Part shown: piece after piece, positions 53,701 through 62,769 of the stretch
How the letters are laid out: each line of letters starts with the position of its first letter
Numbering within the stretch: position 1 is the first letter of the stretch
NCBI GenBank assembly: GCA_947492235.1
Contig: CANLLZ010000001.1
Location: 1,822,451-1,886,450 of the forward strand
Source of the DNA: an uncultured Altererythrobacter sp.
Lineage (GTDB): Bacteria; Pseudomonadota; Alphaproteobacteria; Sphingomonadales; Sphingomonadaceae
Reading direction: 5' to 3'
DNA: 64,000 nt
Program-made: the position numbers and the translations under genes
The notes under the pieces: generated by a model
What the model was told of the DNA's origin: nothing
What the model saw: the letters and a program-made list of their open reading frames with translations, nothing else
Database searches by the model: none

Positions 53701-55804
53701 CCCGGTCACCGATGCCACCGGTGACGAGTCCACAGCGGTCGGCTTCCGCGCCAGTGCGGGCGCGCTTCGTTCCTCGGCCTTTGGCCGTGCCGCCGATGCC
53801 GGGGCGGACAATGCAACCGCTGTGGGCAGCAGCGCGAATGCCAGCGGCATCGGGGCAAGCGCCTTTGGCCAATCATCGAAGGCTATCGGCAATCGCTCCA
53901 CCGCCGCAGGCCGCCTGGCTAGCGCGGGAGGCGCCGATTCGACCGCTCTCGGCCACCGTACGGACGCGAGCGGCATCCGGTCGACCGCCATCGGCAACCT
54001 TGCCGTCGCCTCGCAAACCAGCACGACCGCCGTGGGGGACGGGGCCAATGCAAACTTCGCCCGCAGTCTGGCCATCGGCTTTGGTGCTGCCAGCACGGGG
54101 GCAGACAATGTCTCCATCGGCAACACCAATGCGACGTATAATCTGGCGGGCCTCGCCGCGCCTTCGACGGGCACTTTTGTGCTGACCATCGACCAGAACG
54201 GCCGACTGGCCACTGTCGACAGCGCAAGTCTCTCTGGCGTCGGTTCGTTGGATGCATCGCAGCTGGCCAGTGCCCCGCTGGGGGCGGGTGCTGCTTGTGT
54301 GAACGGTGCGGGCTCGGGAACGCTGGAATGCGGCGCCGGGTCCACCACAGGGACCGCAACCGACGCGACCGCCATCGGTACCAATAGCGAAGCGACTGTG
54401 ATCGGTTCCATAGCGCTTGGTGCAGGTGCAAAAGCAACGGCAGGCTTTCAATCCATCGCGATAGGTGCAGGGGCAGACGCCTCCGGTTCGAGCGCGATCG
54501 TGCTCGGTCAAGGTTCGATGGCCACAGGCAGAGACGCCTTGGCTATCGGTCGCTCTACCACTGCCGCGGGCGAGGACTCGATTGCCATCGGCGAAGGGTC
54601 AGCGGCCACGGGTGCCTTTTCAACAGTGGTCGGAGACGCGTCTGGCGCCACCGCCGACGGAGCCACCGCTCTGGGGAGCCGGGTCGCCGCAACCGGCGTT
54701 CGCTCCATCGCCATTGGTGGTCTCGAACGGCTGGACACGCCGGGTCTCGGGGCAACTGCATCGGCACAGGATACGCTGGCCATCGGGGCCTATTCGCAGG
54801 CCACGCAGGCCAATGCCATGGCCATCGGGGCTGATAGCGATGGCGATATGACGGGCGCGATTGCCACCGGAACGGCGGCGATTGCGTTTGGTACTGATGC
54901 GGAATCCACCCAGTCCAATGCGTTGGCAGTAGGTGCCAGAACCTCGGCGACCGGCGCAGATGCATCGGCCGTCGGTTTCCGCAGCGTTGCATCAGCGGAT
55001 GGCGCATCAGCATTTGGCCGCGCTGCAACGGCCTCGGGGCTGAACTCTGCAGCTGTCGGGAATGGTGCGTCGGCATCGGGCGGCGGCGCCAGTGCGTTCG
55101 GTAATGCTGCACGGGCCAGTGCCAACCGGTCGACCGCTGTCGGCCGGGCTGCCCGCGCCACCAACGCGGATGCAACGGCAGTCGGCCAGCAAGCCGTGGC
55201 CTCTGGCCCCCGAAGCACCGCCATCGGTAACGGGGCAACAGCGACCTTCGCCAATTCGACCGCGATCGGCCATCAGGCGGCGACTACCCGGTCCAATCAG
55301 GTGGTCCTCGGCGGAGCCAATTCCTCCGTCGTGGTGGCGGATATCGATGCGAGCACGGCGCAGCAGGTAGGCCCGGTCGATGTCGTCACCATTGACGCCA
55401 CCGGCACTTTGGGACGGCAGGCTGCGGCGAGCGTGAGCCAGCTCAACTCTGTCACTGCATCGATCGACCATATCTCCGCTGTCACCGACGCGCAGTTCAG
55501 TGCGCTGACCGGACGTGTCGGCGGGCTGGAGGCTGGCCTTGCCAACGTCAATTTCCGGCTCGACGAACTGGACCAGAGCACCAGCGGCGGGATCGCGGCG
55601 GCGATGGCGATGGGTCAGGGCAAGATCGTACCCGACTCCGGCATCTCGATGACGGTCGCAGCTGCAACCTATGGCGGCGAGCACGCCTTCGCCGGCTCGC
55701 TTACCGGCAAGGTGGCGGAGAAAACCTATGTCTCCGCAGGCGTCAGCGGCAGCACGGGTGACGGCCGCGTAGGCGGCACAGTGTCTGCGACCTTCGGGTT
55801 CTAG
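50771..55804 (+). CDS. YadA-like trimeric autotransporter adhesin (TAA4)
   Basis: A 1677-residue adhesin. The signal peptide is MRNFYLAGAAGTAIVMALAS to about residue 27, followed by an acidic linker and the cap motif PQGTGAACVAGTGSDSLECG. Head repeats alternate with four necks, near residues 309, 519, 727 and 921 (for example TDAVNLDQLNAAVGGASDP). At about 1136 a block FVLTIDQNGRLATVDSASL is followed by a second cap (GAGAACVNGAGSGTLECG) and a new head section. The pre-stalk block, coiled coil and anchor end the protein (SATFGF). The anchor region differs by one residue from that of TAA1 over the last 114 residues. AAAAGGGG precedes the ATG. Confidence 0.93.
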   Translation: MRNFYLAGAAGTAIVMALASAPASAAECTLDTDTAAADETASLDTFTQSDCEEESPEDTGAQTGANDTALPLSIDTITAPDLTGREEQPQGTGAACVAGTGSDSLECGTASATGGANGATAIGVNAAASGPSATALGNTASAFGDNSTSLGAGSVTLSSEGTAVGAYARATALGGVALGTRAESTGLRAIAIGVDATDASDLGANATGSDAIAIGTDSLASGQESIAIGREASSTETRAISQGFRASVTSPGAVAIGEVSSVGIGATNSVALGAGATVSDNAFNAVALGSSSVAGESDTISVGSSGSERRIVNVATGTANTDAVNVAQLNAAVSGASDPYVDVNSTGGAANASSDDAIAIGEEATANNIGSIAIGADDGDVDTLGAQAGGFRAIAIGTDAGAAGNNSVAIGRGALTQTFDTVAVGIAASATSGGAVALGGNATASGDYGSSLGFAASNQAIRGLALGSSTVINSGATRSAAIGSQAVVNASVTDAVALGAASVASESNTISVGSSGSERRIVNVAQATSGTDAVNLDQLNAAVGGASDPLFSAEGAGTANSTGSLSVAIGNDANATQLGAIAIGADDFDTNTGGAQATGSRAIAIGADATATKAWAVSLGVGAISIGEEAIAIGLYSFAENFQAIALGDRTQARGNGALALGSFSVVRASAGIGLGMNTSVGPGASSSIAIGVSARVNSNITDAVALGASSVASESNTVSFGSSGNERRLVNVADAVDTTDAVNLGQLNAAVAGAGNPYLLVNSSGALPTASGSNGIALGESANAAGPSSVAIGQSSTSPGSISVGIGPLARAFGQGAVSIGYFSSAGGAGDFATAVGFEAGASQAYSTALGANARANGVRSVAIGGDGPDGSAIGASATATDAIALGADSLATATNSVAIGTESVANIANTVSFGSSGNERRLVNVAQATAGTDAVNLDQLNAAIGGLSGGGSVYLAVNSAATAAAAVGVDSTSLGPVTDATGDESTAVGFRASAGALRSSAFGRAADAGADNATAVGSSANASGIGASAFGQSSKAIGNRSTAAGRLASAGGADSTALGHRTDASGIRSTAIGNLAVASQTSTTAVGDGANANFARSLAIGFGAASTGADNVSIGNTNATYNLAGLAAPSTGTFVLTIDQNGRLATVDSASLSGVGSLDASQLASAPLGAGAACVNGAGSGTLECGAGSTTGTATDATAIGTNSEATVIGSIALGAGAKATAGFQSIAIGAGADASGSSAIVLGQGSMATGRDALAIGRSTTAAGEDSIAIGEGSAATGAFSTVVGDASGATADGATALGSRVAATGVRSIAIGGLERLDTPGLGATASAQDTLAIGAYSQATQANAMAIGADSDGDMTGAIATGTAAIAFGTDAESTQSNALAVGARTSATGADASAVGFRSVASADGASAFGRAATASGLNSAAVGNGASASGGGASAFGNAARASANRSTAVGRAARATNADATAVGQQAVASGPRSTAIGNGATATFANSTAIGHQAATTRSNQVVLGGANSSVVVADIDASTAQQVGPVDVVTIDATGTLGRQAAASVSQLNSVTASIDHISAVTDAQFSALTGRVGGLEAGLANVNFRLDELDQSTSGGIAAAMAMGQGKIVPDSGISMTVAAATYGGEHAFAGSLTGKVAEKTYVSAGVSGSTGDGRVGGTVSATFGF

Positions 55805-55830
55805 GCGCTGGGTATATAGCGTAGGGCGCA

Positions 55831-55857
55831 GGGTGCCGGTATCTATCACCGGCACCC
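55831..55857. terminator. Hairpin after TAA4
   Basis: A perfect ten-base stem GGGTGCCGGT with ACCGGCACCC around a seven-base loop, 26 bp after the TAA4 stop. There is no clear T run. Confidence 0.6.
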
Positions 55858-55960
55858 CGCAGCAAGGTCCACGAAATGGATTTGGCGGAGTTAGTCGGAA
55901 GTGCTTCTGACCAACTCCGCGTCCTTGCGTGCGGCTTTCACCGAGCATCCATAGGTGGAA

Positions 55961-56119
55961 TTATTTGTGCCAGCTCTGCCGATGAGTGCATGTCTTGCAG
56001 CCGCCGCGCGAAGTTCCGGGTGCCACATAGGCGGTACAGCTACACCCGGACTTTGTGCAAGCGCCGCTGCCGTAGTTAATTGTCACATCGTCGTTTGGAG
56101 TATTCTCTTCGGTCATCAT
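55961..56119 (-). CDS. Cys-rich 52-residue peptide
   Basis: MMTEENTPNDDVTINYGSGA, then CTKSGCSC and GGCKTCTHRQSWHK. Five Cys in 20 residues suggest metal binding or disulphides. GGAAGGGAG lies eight to nine bases before the start, so a real gene is likely; the second Met (56116) may be used instead. No signal peptide is seen. It lies between TAA4 and TAA5 on the opposite strand, downstream of an AT-rich palindrome. Confidence 0.6.
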   Translation of the reverse strand: MMTEENTPNDDVTINYGSGACTKSGCSCTAYVAPGTSRGGCKTCTHRQSWHK

Positions 56120-56514
56120 CGGTTCTCCCTTCCATAGGACGACCCGCAATACTGTGAGGTTTCTTATAAGAAACCGACCTCGTTTCAGTATTGCAGTATG
56201 AGAATTACCAGATTCAGTTCGGAAAGCAAAGCCGCTTCGATTTGCCAACAATCTATGATTGCAACCATCTCTTGCCACTGAAATTTTTTGCAGTGGTAAT
56301 CAGCTCAACGCCAAATCATTGCAAACTGGCGAGATTGGCAACCCCTTGGATTTGAGACAACTTTTTTGCTGCCGGTTGATTGACATGGCTGTTTAGCGAG
56401 AGCAAATCGTGCCCCAGGGGGCGGGTAAATACCGAAGAAAATCGGGTCGCATACAGGCCTGTCCCACAACATTGTCGAACGACAACCAACTGTTTGGACA
56501 CAGGGGATATCTGT
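56120..56514. other. AT-richer intergenic region with palindromes before TAA5
   Basis: About 395 bases without a gene. It holds the perfect palindrome GGTTTCTTATAAGAAACC (56158-56175) upstream of the Cys-rich peptide gene, a hairpin CCACTG to CAGTGG (56275-56296) with a T run in the loop, and TTGTCGAACGACAA (56472-56485), an inverted repeat 29 bp before the TAA5 start. The region is visibly poorer in GC than its surroundings. These are likely promoter and operator sequences for the peptide and TAA5. Confidence 0.5.
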
Positions 56515-59500
56515 ATGCGTACTCGTTATCTGGGCGGCGTTGCCTCCGCCGCACTCGCTCTTGGCATGGTTTCCGCACCGGCGCAGGCTAATCCGCAAGC
56601 TGCCGAGTGCACCGCCGATCAAGACGCGGCCCTCACCACTACCGCACCGGATAGCGAGCAGGACTGCGCCGAGGACGGCAGCACACTCGTTACCGATACG
56701 TTGGGCGATGTGGGCGCCACTACGCTGATTGCAGGCACTGCAGATATTACGGCAAGGCAAGAAGAATTCGCGCCGGTTGACGAGCCGCAGGGTGCAGCAG
56801 CAACCTGCGAAGAAAGCACAGGCCTGGAATGCGGCACCGGGTCTTCAACGACCAATGCGACAGACACGGCCATCGGTATCAACGCCACAGCAACGGGCGG
56901 CGAGGCGACGGCTGTGGGCGAAGACGCCATCGCGTCGGGGAACCAATCCAGTGCCTTCGGAGAGGGTTCGCAGGCCACCGGATTACGTGGCGCCGCTTTT
57001 GGTGAGGACAGCCGCGCCATCGCCACTTCGACAACGGCGCTGGGGAATCAATCGTCCGCGACCCAGAACGAATCCGTAGCGGTTGGCTATGCCTCTCTCG
57101 CCAGTGCTGACAACGCCCTCGCGGTTGGCACACAGACTACGGCCTCCGGTGCGGGATCCGTCGCTATCGGCGGTGACGGCGGTGATGGAAATGGTTTGGG
57201 GGCTTCGGCCACTGGCGTCAACGCGCTCGCCATCGGGTCAGATTCGCAAGCAGCGGGAACCAGCGGCGTTGCGGTGGGCACAGGCAGCAGCGCCGGTTTC
57301 AATGACGGCATCGCCATCGGGCGTGCCGCCAATGCAGGCTCTACCGCAACAGTCTCCATCGGCGCGGGCAGCAGCGCCACGGCGAACCGGGCAACCGTTG
57401 TGGGCGATGCTTCCTCGGCCGGCGACACGGCCACCGTCATCGGTTCGTCGTCTTCCGCAACCGGGACCGGGGCAACGGCGGTCGGGGCCAGCACTTCGGC
57501 ATTGGGCGCGTTTTCCTTTGTGGGCGGGGCTGGATCATCGGCAACCGGCGAATCAGGTGTCGCGATCGGCAGTGTAGCTCAGGCTCAGCAATCCAATTCG
57601 GTCGCGATCGGCACCATGGCCGTCGGTGGAGCCTTCGGCACGGTTGCGGTGGGTAATGTTGCCAATGCCGGGGGCAATGGAGCGGTGAGTATCGGGGGCG
57701 CCTCTTCTGCCTCAGGCTCGGCCAGCGCGGCTCTCGGTAACAATGCCAACGCAACGGCCATTTTCGCGACCTCCATTGGCGGGGACTCGGATGCCACACA
57801 GGCCGGCGCGACCAGTGTGGGCTTCAATGCGCAGTCCACTGGCGCGACTTCGACCGCGCTTGGCTTCTTCGCGGCGGCATCGGGAGACTCTGACTTGGCT
57901 GTCGGCAACGCTGCCGTGGCCAGCGGAGGCGGCAGTGTCGCGCTGGGCCTTTCAAGCAATTCGACCTCGACCGAAACCACAGCTGTCGGCACCGAAAGCG
58001 ACGCTACCGCGGCCAGCGCCTCCGCACTTGGATATCGCGCTCAGGCGACGGGTGTGCGCTCGATTGCTATCGGCGCGGAAGGCGCGGACGCCAATATCGT
58101 CGGCGCAGAAGCCAGCGGCGCCGATGCCATCGCCATCGGCACCGATGCGAGCGCGAGTGAAGCAGACGCAGTGGCATTGGGAGCAGGTGCAGCGATTGCA
58201 GCTGCGGCCACCAATTCGGTCGCTCTGGGCGCAGGATCCATCGCCGGCGACGCGAACACCGTGTCGGTCGGCGCATCGGGCAGCGAGCGCCGCATCACCA
58301 ATGTTGCCACAGCTACGGCAGGCACCGATGCGGTCAACCTGACCCAGCTCAACGCCGCTGTTGCAGCTGCCGGTGACCCATACTTTGCCAGCAATTTCGG
58401 CGGAGCCGGCGCGGATGCGACGGGAGCCGATTCCATCGCCGTGGGCGAGGAAGCAGACGCCACGGGCATCGCCTCGATCGCCATCGGCGGGGACGGCGGC
58501 GATGCCGATACGGTCGGCGCCCAAGCGACCTCCGATGGCAACGTTGCGTTGGGCACAGATGCCGTTGCCAGCGGTACCTTCAGCACGGCGCTGGGCAGTG
58601 GATCGCAGGCCATCGGCAATTTCACCACCGCTTCTGGCGCTGGCGCAGTCGCATCGGCAGACAACGCACTGGCCTTTGGCGTGCTCGCCAATTCCTCCGC
58701 CATTGCGGCATCAGCGGTTGGCAACAGCGCCACTGCCGCGGGCATATCTTCGTCGGCCTTCGGCGCGGATGCCAGCGCGGGCGGCAGCGGCTCGGTCGCT
58801 TTGGGCCAGGCCTCCGGCGCAGCAGGTGCAGGTGCCATTGCCGTGGGCCAGCTATCCGATGCAACGGCTGACGGCTCTGTCTCGATTGGCGGTGACGGCG
58901 TCGATGCCGATACCGATGGAGCGCAGGCGACAGGTGTTCGCGCTGTCGCCATCGGCGCTGATGCGGCAGCGAGCGATGCTTTCGCCGTCGCTCTGGGCGT
59001 TGGCAGTTCGGCGAGCGCCAACAGCGCTGTAGCGATAGGCGGATCGAGCAGCGCCGCCGGTATTGCCGGCACTGCGGCCGGTCTGTTCAGCTCCGCTGGC
59101 GGGGCTTCCAGTTCGGCCTATGGCAACAATGCCAGCGCCGCCGGAGCCAATTCAGTGGCTGTGGGCGCGGCATCCAGCGTCGTCGCTGCCGCTTCGGACG
59201 CGGTCGCTCTGGGTTCCAACTCGGTCGCAAGCGAGAGCAACACCGTCTCTGTCGGCAGCAGCGGCAGCGAGCGGAGGATCGTCAATGTTGCCACCGCCAC
59301 GGCGGGCACAGACGCGGTCAATCTGGCGCAGCTAAACTCTGCTGTTGCCGGGGCAAGCGATCCGCTGTTTGACGCAGACGGAATGGGCAGCGCGAATGCG
59401 AGTGGCAGCAACGCGATTGCCATCGGCAGCGAGTCCGATGCCACGGGCGACCGGTCCATCGCCATCGGCGGAGACGGAACGGATGCCGATGCATTGGGCG

Positions 59501-62500
59501 CACAAGCGACCGTCTTCGGCGCTACGGCTATCGGGACGGATGCCCTTGCCACGGGTAGCGGTGCGACGGCTCTGGGCGAGCTGGCGGTGGCGGCAACGCA
59601 AGGTAGCTTGGCTCTTGGCCAGCGTGCATCGGCACAGGGGTTCAACTCTATCGCGATTGGCGCGCTGTCCTCGGCGCAGCAGAACTTCAGCGTCGCCATC
59701 GGCACCAATGCGGAGACGACACAGGCCAATGCCACGGCGCTGGGCTGGGCTGCTGGCGCAAGGGGAACCGGCGCGACAGCGCTGGGATATGCTTCGGGCG
59801 CGTCGGGCACCAATGGTGTCGCAGTCGGCTTCAATGCCAATGTCAGCTCCATCGCGCCGGGCGGCGTCGCAGTCGGCGCAAATGCCGCTGCGGGCAATGC
59901 CGGCTCCATTGCCATTGGCGAAAACGCAACCGCGCCCAGCATAAATTCGCTGGCGCTTGGCCAGAATGCCAATGCCGGTGTGAACGAGACGATCGCGATC
60001 GGCGGCGATGGCGACGATGGCGACACGCTTGGCGCGCAGGCCACCTCGCCCGATGCCCTCGCCCTCGGCATCGACGCAGTGGCCTCCGATGATGGAGCGA
60101 CGGCCCTCGGCGAAGGAGCGATGGCCACAGCCACCAACGCGGTGGCTCTGGGCAAGGGCTCGCTGGCTGACGTAGCAAGCACAGTCTCGGTCGGCGCGGT
60201 CGGGAGTGAGCGGCGGATCACCAATGTGGCCGCTGGTACGGGCGGCAACGATGCCGTGAATGTTACCCAGCTCAACAGCGCGATTGCCGGAGTAACGCCG
60301 GGCTCGATCTATCTGTCGGTCAATAGCGGCGGTGCAGCGGCCTCCTCGGTCGGCCTCAACGCAACAGCGGTGGGTCCGGTGACGCAGGCCGGTGGCAGTC
60401 AGGCAACCGCAGTCGGTTTCCGCAGCGAAGCCAATGCGGATAACGCCGCAGCCTTTGGCCGTGCCGCGATTGCCTCGGGTCTCAGCTCCACTGCGGTGGG
60501 CAGCAGCGCCAACGCCGCGGGGACCGGGGCCAGCGCCTTTGGTCTGGTGGCCGATGCGAGCGGCAACCGCGCGACGGCTGTCGGGCGGCTTGCCTCGGCA
60601 GCGGGTGCGGACTCGACCGCAGTCGGCCAGCGGGCGAGCGCTGCGGGTGTGCGGGCAACCGCCATCGGCAATCTGGCAGTCGCCTCGCAGACCAGTTCCT
60701 CGGCCATCGGTGACGGAGCGCAGGCGAACTTCGCCCGCAGCCTTGCCATCGGTTTCGGCACGGTCAGCACCGGGGCGGACAATGTCAGCATCGGCAATAC
60801 CAGCGCGACATATAATCTCGCAGGACTCGCCGCACCGAGCGCAGGCACCTTCGTGCTGACCATCGACCAGAATGGACGGCTGGCAACGGTAGACAGCGCG
60901 AGCCTTTCGGGCACGGGCAATTTCTCCAGCTCGGCGCAATTCGCCAACGCTCCGCAAGGGGCGGGCGCGGCTTGCGAGCAAAGTTCGGGGCTGGAATGCG
61001 GCGGCGGTTCGACCACCGGCGACAGTCTTGCAACGGCGCTGGGGATCAACGCCGCCGCATCGGGGATCAACGGCGCAACAGCCGTGGGCCGAAATGCGCA
61101 GGCCACGGGCGATGCAGCCACTGCCCTTGGTGAGAACTCGCTTGCCGCCGGTCCGGAGAGCGTCGCAATCGGCGAAGATTCCGATGCCGCAGGGCAAGGC
61201 GCAACTGCGCTGGGTAGCGGAGCCAATGCCAATGGTGTCGGTGCTCTCGCGCTGGGTGGAGATATCCTGTCCGGTGGTAGCATCGACGCCGCCGCTGCGA
61301 CGGGCTCTTACGCCATGGCCATCGGAAGCACGTCGGTTGCGTCGGGCAACGATACCCTTGCGGTCGGCAGGAACAGCCTCGCCGACGCGACCGGCGCAAT
61401 CTCTATCGGTGCCAATTCTTCGGCGACCGGAAGTTTCTCGATCGCCATTGGCAGCGGCAATAGCACTCCGCCCGCCGCATCAGGCACCGGCGCAATTGCC
61501 ATCGGAAACAACGCGTCCTCGACGGGAGAGCGGTCGATGGCTTTGGGTTCGTCCACGAACGCTGATGGAACCGACAGCCTGGCTTTAGGCCGGAATGCTA
61601 GCGCGACAGCAAATTTCTCGACTGCCATCGGGCTCAACGCCGGAGCACTGGGTGTCAGCAGCTTTGCAGCCGGGGAAGGTTCCCTCGTGACCGCCGACGG
61701 CGTGGAAGCCACAGCCGTCGGCTTCGGTTCCGAGGCAAGCGCGTCCGGCGCTTCGGCATTCGGTCGGACTGCAACCGCAAGCGGGACCAACGCAACAGCG
61801 CTCGGCAACGGAGCCACTGCTGCAGGCGGAGGATCGGCAGCCGTGGGCACGGGCGCCCTCGCCTCATCCAACAGGTCCACTGCCGTGGGACGCGGTTCGC
61901 GGGCGCTGAATGCCGACACAACGGCATTGGGCCACCAGGCGAACGCTTCGGCTCCGCGATCGACTGCCATCGGCAACGGCGCGACGGCCGCCTTCACCAA
62001 CTCGACAGCCATCGGCCATCAGGCGGCAACAACGCGGTCGAATCAGGTGGTTCTCGGCGGGGCCAACTCCTCCGTCGTCGTCGCCGACATCGACGCGAGC
62101 ACGGCGCAGCAGGTCGGGCCGGTCGATGTGGTGACGATCGATGCCACCGGCACGCTGGGACGGCAGGCGGCGGCCAGCATGAGCCAGCTCAACTCTGTCT
62201 CGGCGTCAATCGACCACATTGCGGCAGTCTCCGATGCGCAGTTCAATGCCCTGACCGGCCGGGTCGGTTCGCTGGAAGCGGGGATCTCGAACCTCAACTT
62301 CCGGCTCGACGATCTGGACCAGCGGATGAGCGGCGGGATCGCGGCGGCGGCGGCTCTGGGCAGCGCGATTGCGATGCCGGACAAGACCTTCACCATCGGC
62401 GGCAACATCGCGACCTATAACGGGCAGCAGGGCTATGCGGCCTCGATCACTGGCCGCCTGACCGACAACTTTGCCATTGGCGCAGGCGTTGCCGGCAACA

Positions 62501-62550
62501 GCGGCGACGGTGAAGTGGTCGCGCAGGCCGGGTTCGCGGTCGGGTTCTAA
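56515..62550 (+). CDS. YadA-like trimeric autotransporter adhesin (TAA5)
   Basis: A 2011-residue adhesin, the longest complete one here. It has a signal peptide MRTRYLGGVASAALALGMVS to about residue 25, an acidic linker with DITARQEEFAPVDEPQG and the cap CEESTGLECGTGSS. Long head sections contain about eight acidic inserts (GGDGGDADTVGAQAT, GGDGVDADTDGAQATG). Necks are at about 592, 920 and 1233 (for example TDAVNLTQLNAAVAAAGDP). At about 1445 a block FVLTIDQNGRLATVDSASL and a second cap (ACEQSSGLECGGGS) start another head section. The pre-stalk block and stalk follow. The anchor ends AGFAVGF and differs from the other TAAs (ITGRLTDNFAIGAGVAGNSG). It could reach well beyond the cell surface. 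Confidence 0.93.
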   Translation: MRTRYLGGVASAALALGMVSAPAQANPQAAECTADQDAALTTTAPDSEQDCAEDGSTLVTDTLGDVGATTLIAGTADITARQEEFAPVDEPQGAAATCEESTGLECGTGSSTTNATDTAIGINATATGGEATAVGEDAIASGNQSSAFGEGSQATGLRGAAFGEDSRAIATSTTALGNQSSATQNESVAVGYASLASADNALAVGTQTTASGAGSVAIGGDGGDGNGLGASATGVNALAIGSDSQAAGTSGVAVGTGSSAGFNDGIAIGRAANAGSTATVSIGAGSSATANRATVVGDASSAGDTATVIGSSSSATGTGATAVGASTSALGAFSFVGGAGSSATGESGVAIGSVAQAQQSNSVAIGTMAVGGAFGTVAVGNVANAGGNGAVSIGGASSASGSASAALGNNANATAIFATSIGGDSDATQAGATSVGFNAQSTGATSTALGFFAAASGDSDLAVGNAAVASGGGSVALGLSSNSTSTETTAVGTESDATAASASALGYRAQATGVRSIAIGAEGADANIVGAEASGADAIAIGTDASASEADAVALGAGAAIAAAATNSVALGAGSIAGDANTVSVGASGSERRITNVATATAGTDAVNLTQLNAAVAAAGDPYFASNFGGAGADATGADSIAVGEEADATGIASIAIGGDGGDADTVGAQATSDGNVALGTDAVASGTFSTALGSGSQAIGNFTTASGAGAVASADNALAFGVLANSSAIAASAVGNSATAAGISSSAFGADASAGGSGSVALGQASGAAGAGAIAVGQLSDATADGSVSIGGDGVDADTDGAQATGVRAVAIGADAAASDAFAVALGVGSSASANSAVAIGGSSSAAGIAGTAAGLFSSAGGASSSAYGNNASAAGANSVAVGAASSVVAAASDAVALGSNSVASESNTVSVGSSGSERRIVNVATATAGTDAVNLAQLNSAVAGASDPLFDADGMGSANASGSNAIAIGSESDATGDRSIAIGGDGTDADALGAQATVFGATAIGTDALATGSGATALGELAVAATQGSLALGQRASAQGFNSIAIGALSSAQQNFSVAIGTNAETTQANATALGWAAGARGTGATALGYASGASGTNGVAVGFNANVSSIAPGGVAVGANAAAGNAGSIAIGENATAPSINSLALGQNANAGVNETIAIGGDGDDGDTLGAQATSPDALALGIDAVASDDGATALGEGAMATATNAVALGKGSLADVASTVSVGAVGSERRITNVAAGTGGNDAVNVTQLNSAIAGVTPGSIYLSVNSGGAAASSVGLNATAVGPVTQAGGSQATAVGFRSEANADNAAAFGRAAIASGLSSTAVGSSANAAGTGASAFGLVADASGNRATAVGRLASAAGADSTAVGQRASAAGVRATAIGNLAVASQTSSSAIGDGAQANFARSLAIGFGTVSTGADNVSIGNTSATYNLAGLAAPSAGTFVLTIDQNGRLATVDSASLSGTGNFSSSAQFANAPQGAGAACEQSSGLECGGGSTTGDSLATALGINAAASGINGATAVGRNAQATGDAATALGENSLAAGPESVAIGEDSDAAGQGATALGSGANANGVGALALGGDILSGGSIDAAAATGSYAMAIGSTSVASGNDTLAVGRNSLADATGAISIGANSSATGSFSIAIGSGNSTPPAASGTGAIAIGNNASSTGERSMALGSSTNADGTDSLALGRNASATANFSTAIGLNAGALGVSSFAAGEGSLVTADGVEATAVGFGSEASASGASAFGRTATASGTNATALGNGATAAGGGSAAVGTGALASSNRSTAVGRGSRALNADTTALGHQANASAPRSTAIGNGATAAFTNSTAIGHQAATTRSNQVVLGGANSSVVVADIDASTAQQVGPVDVVTIDATGTLGRQAAASMSQLNSVSASIDHIAAVSDAQFNALTGRVGSLEAGISNLNFRLDDLDQRMSGGIAAAAALGSAIAMPDKTFTIGGNIATYNGQQGYAASITGRLTDNFAIGAGVAGNSGDGEVVAQAGFAVGF

Positions 62551-62568
62551 ACTGCTCGAGATCAGAAC

Positions 62569-62604
62569 AAGGGGCGTGGCCGGGAAATCGGCTGCGCCCC
62601 TTTT
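62569..62604 (+). terminator. Rho-independent terminator after TAA5
   Basis: A stem AAGGGGCG / CGCCCCTT with inner GCCG / CGGC pairing, ending in TTTT on the plus strand, 19 bp after the TAA5 stop. Confidence 0.8.
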
Positions 62605-62769
62605 CTTATATGGGTGCAGCTGGGACCTAACCGCCTCAATTGGTTACTAGCTTTGACAGTGCGCGCCTGAGTGGGCAACGTCGCGCGCAACCGGAGAGAG
62701 CCGTCAAGGATTTCCCCGGGTCGCAGACGTCTCTCCCTGGGTTCGGAACCCATCGGGAGAAAAATAATT

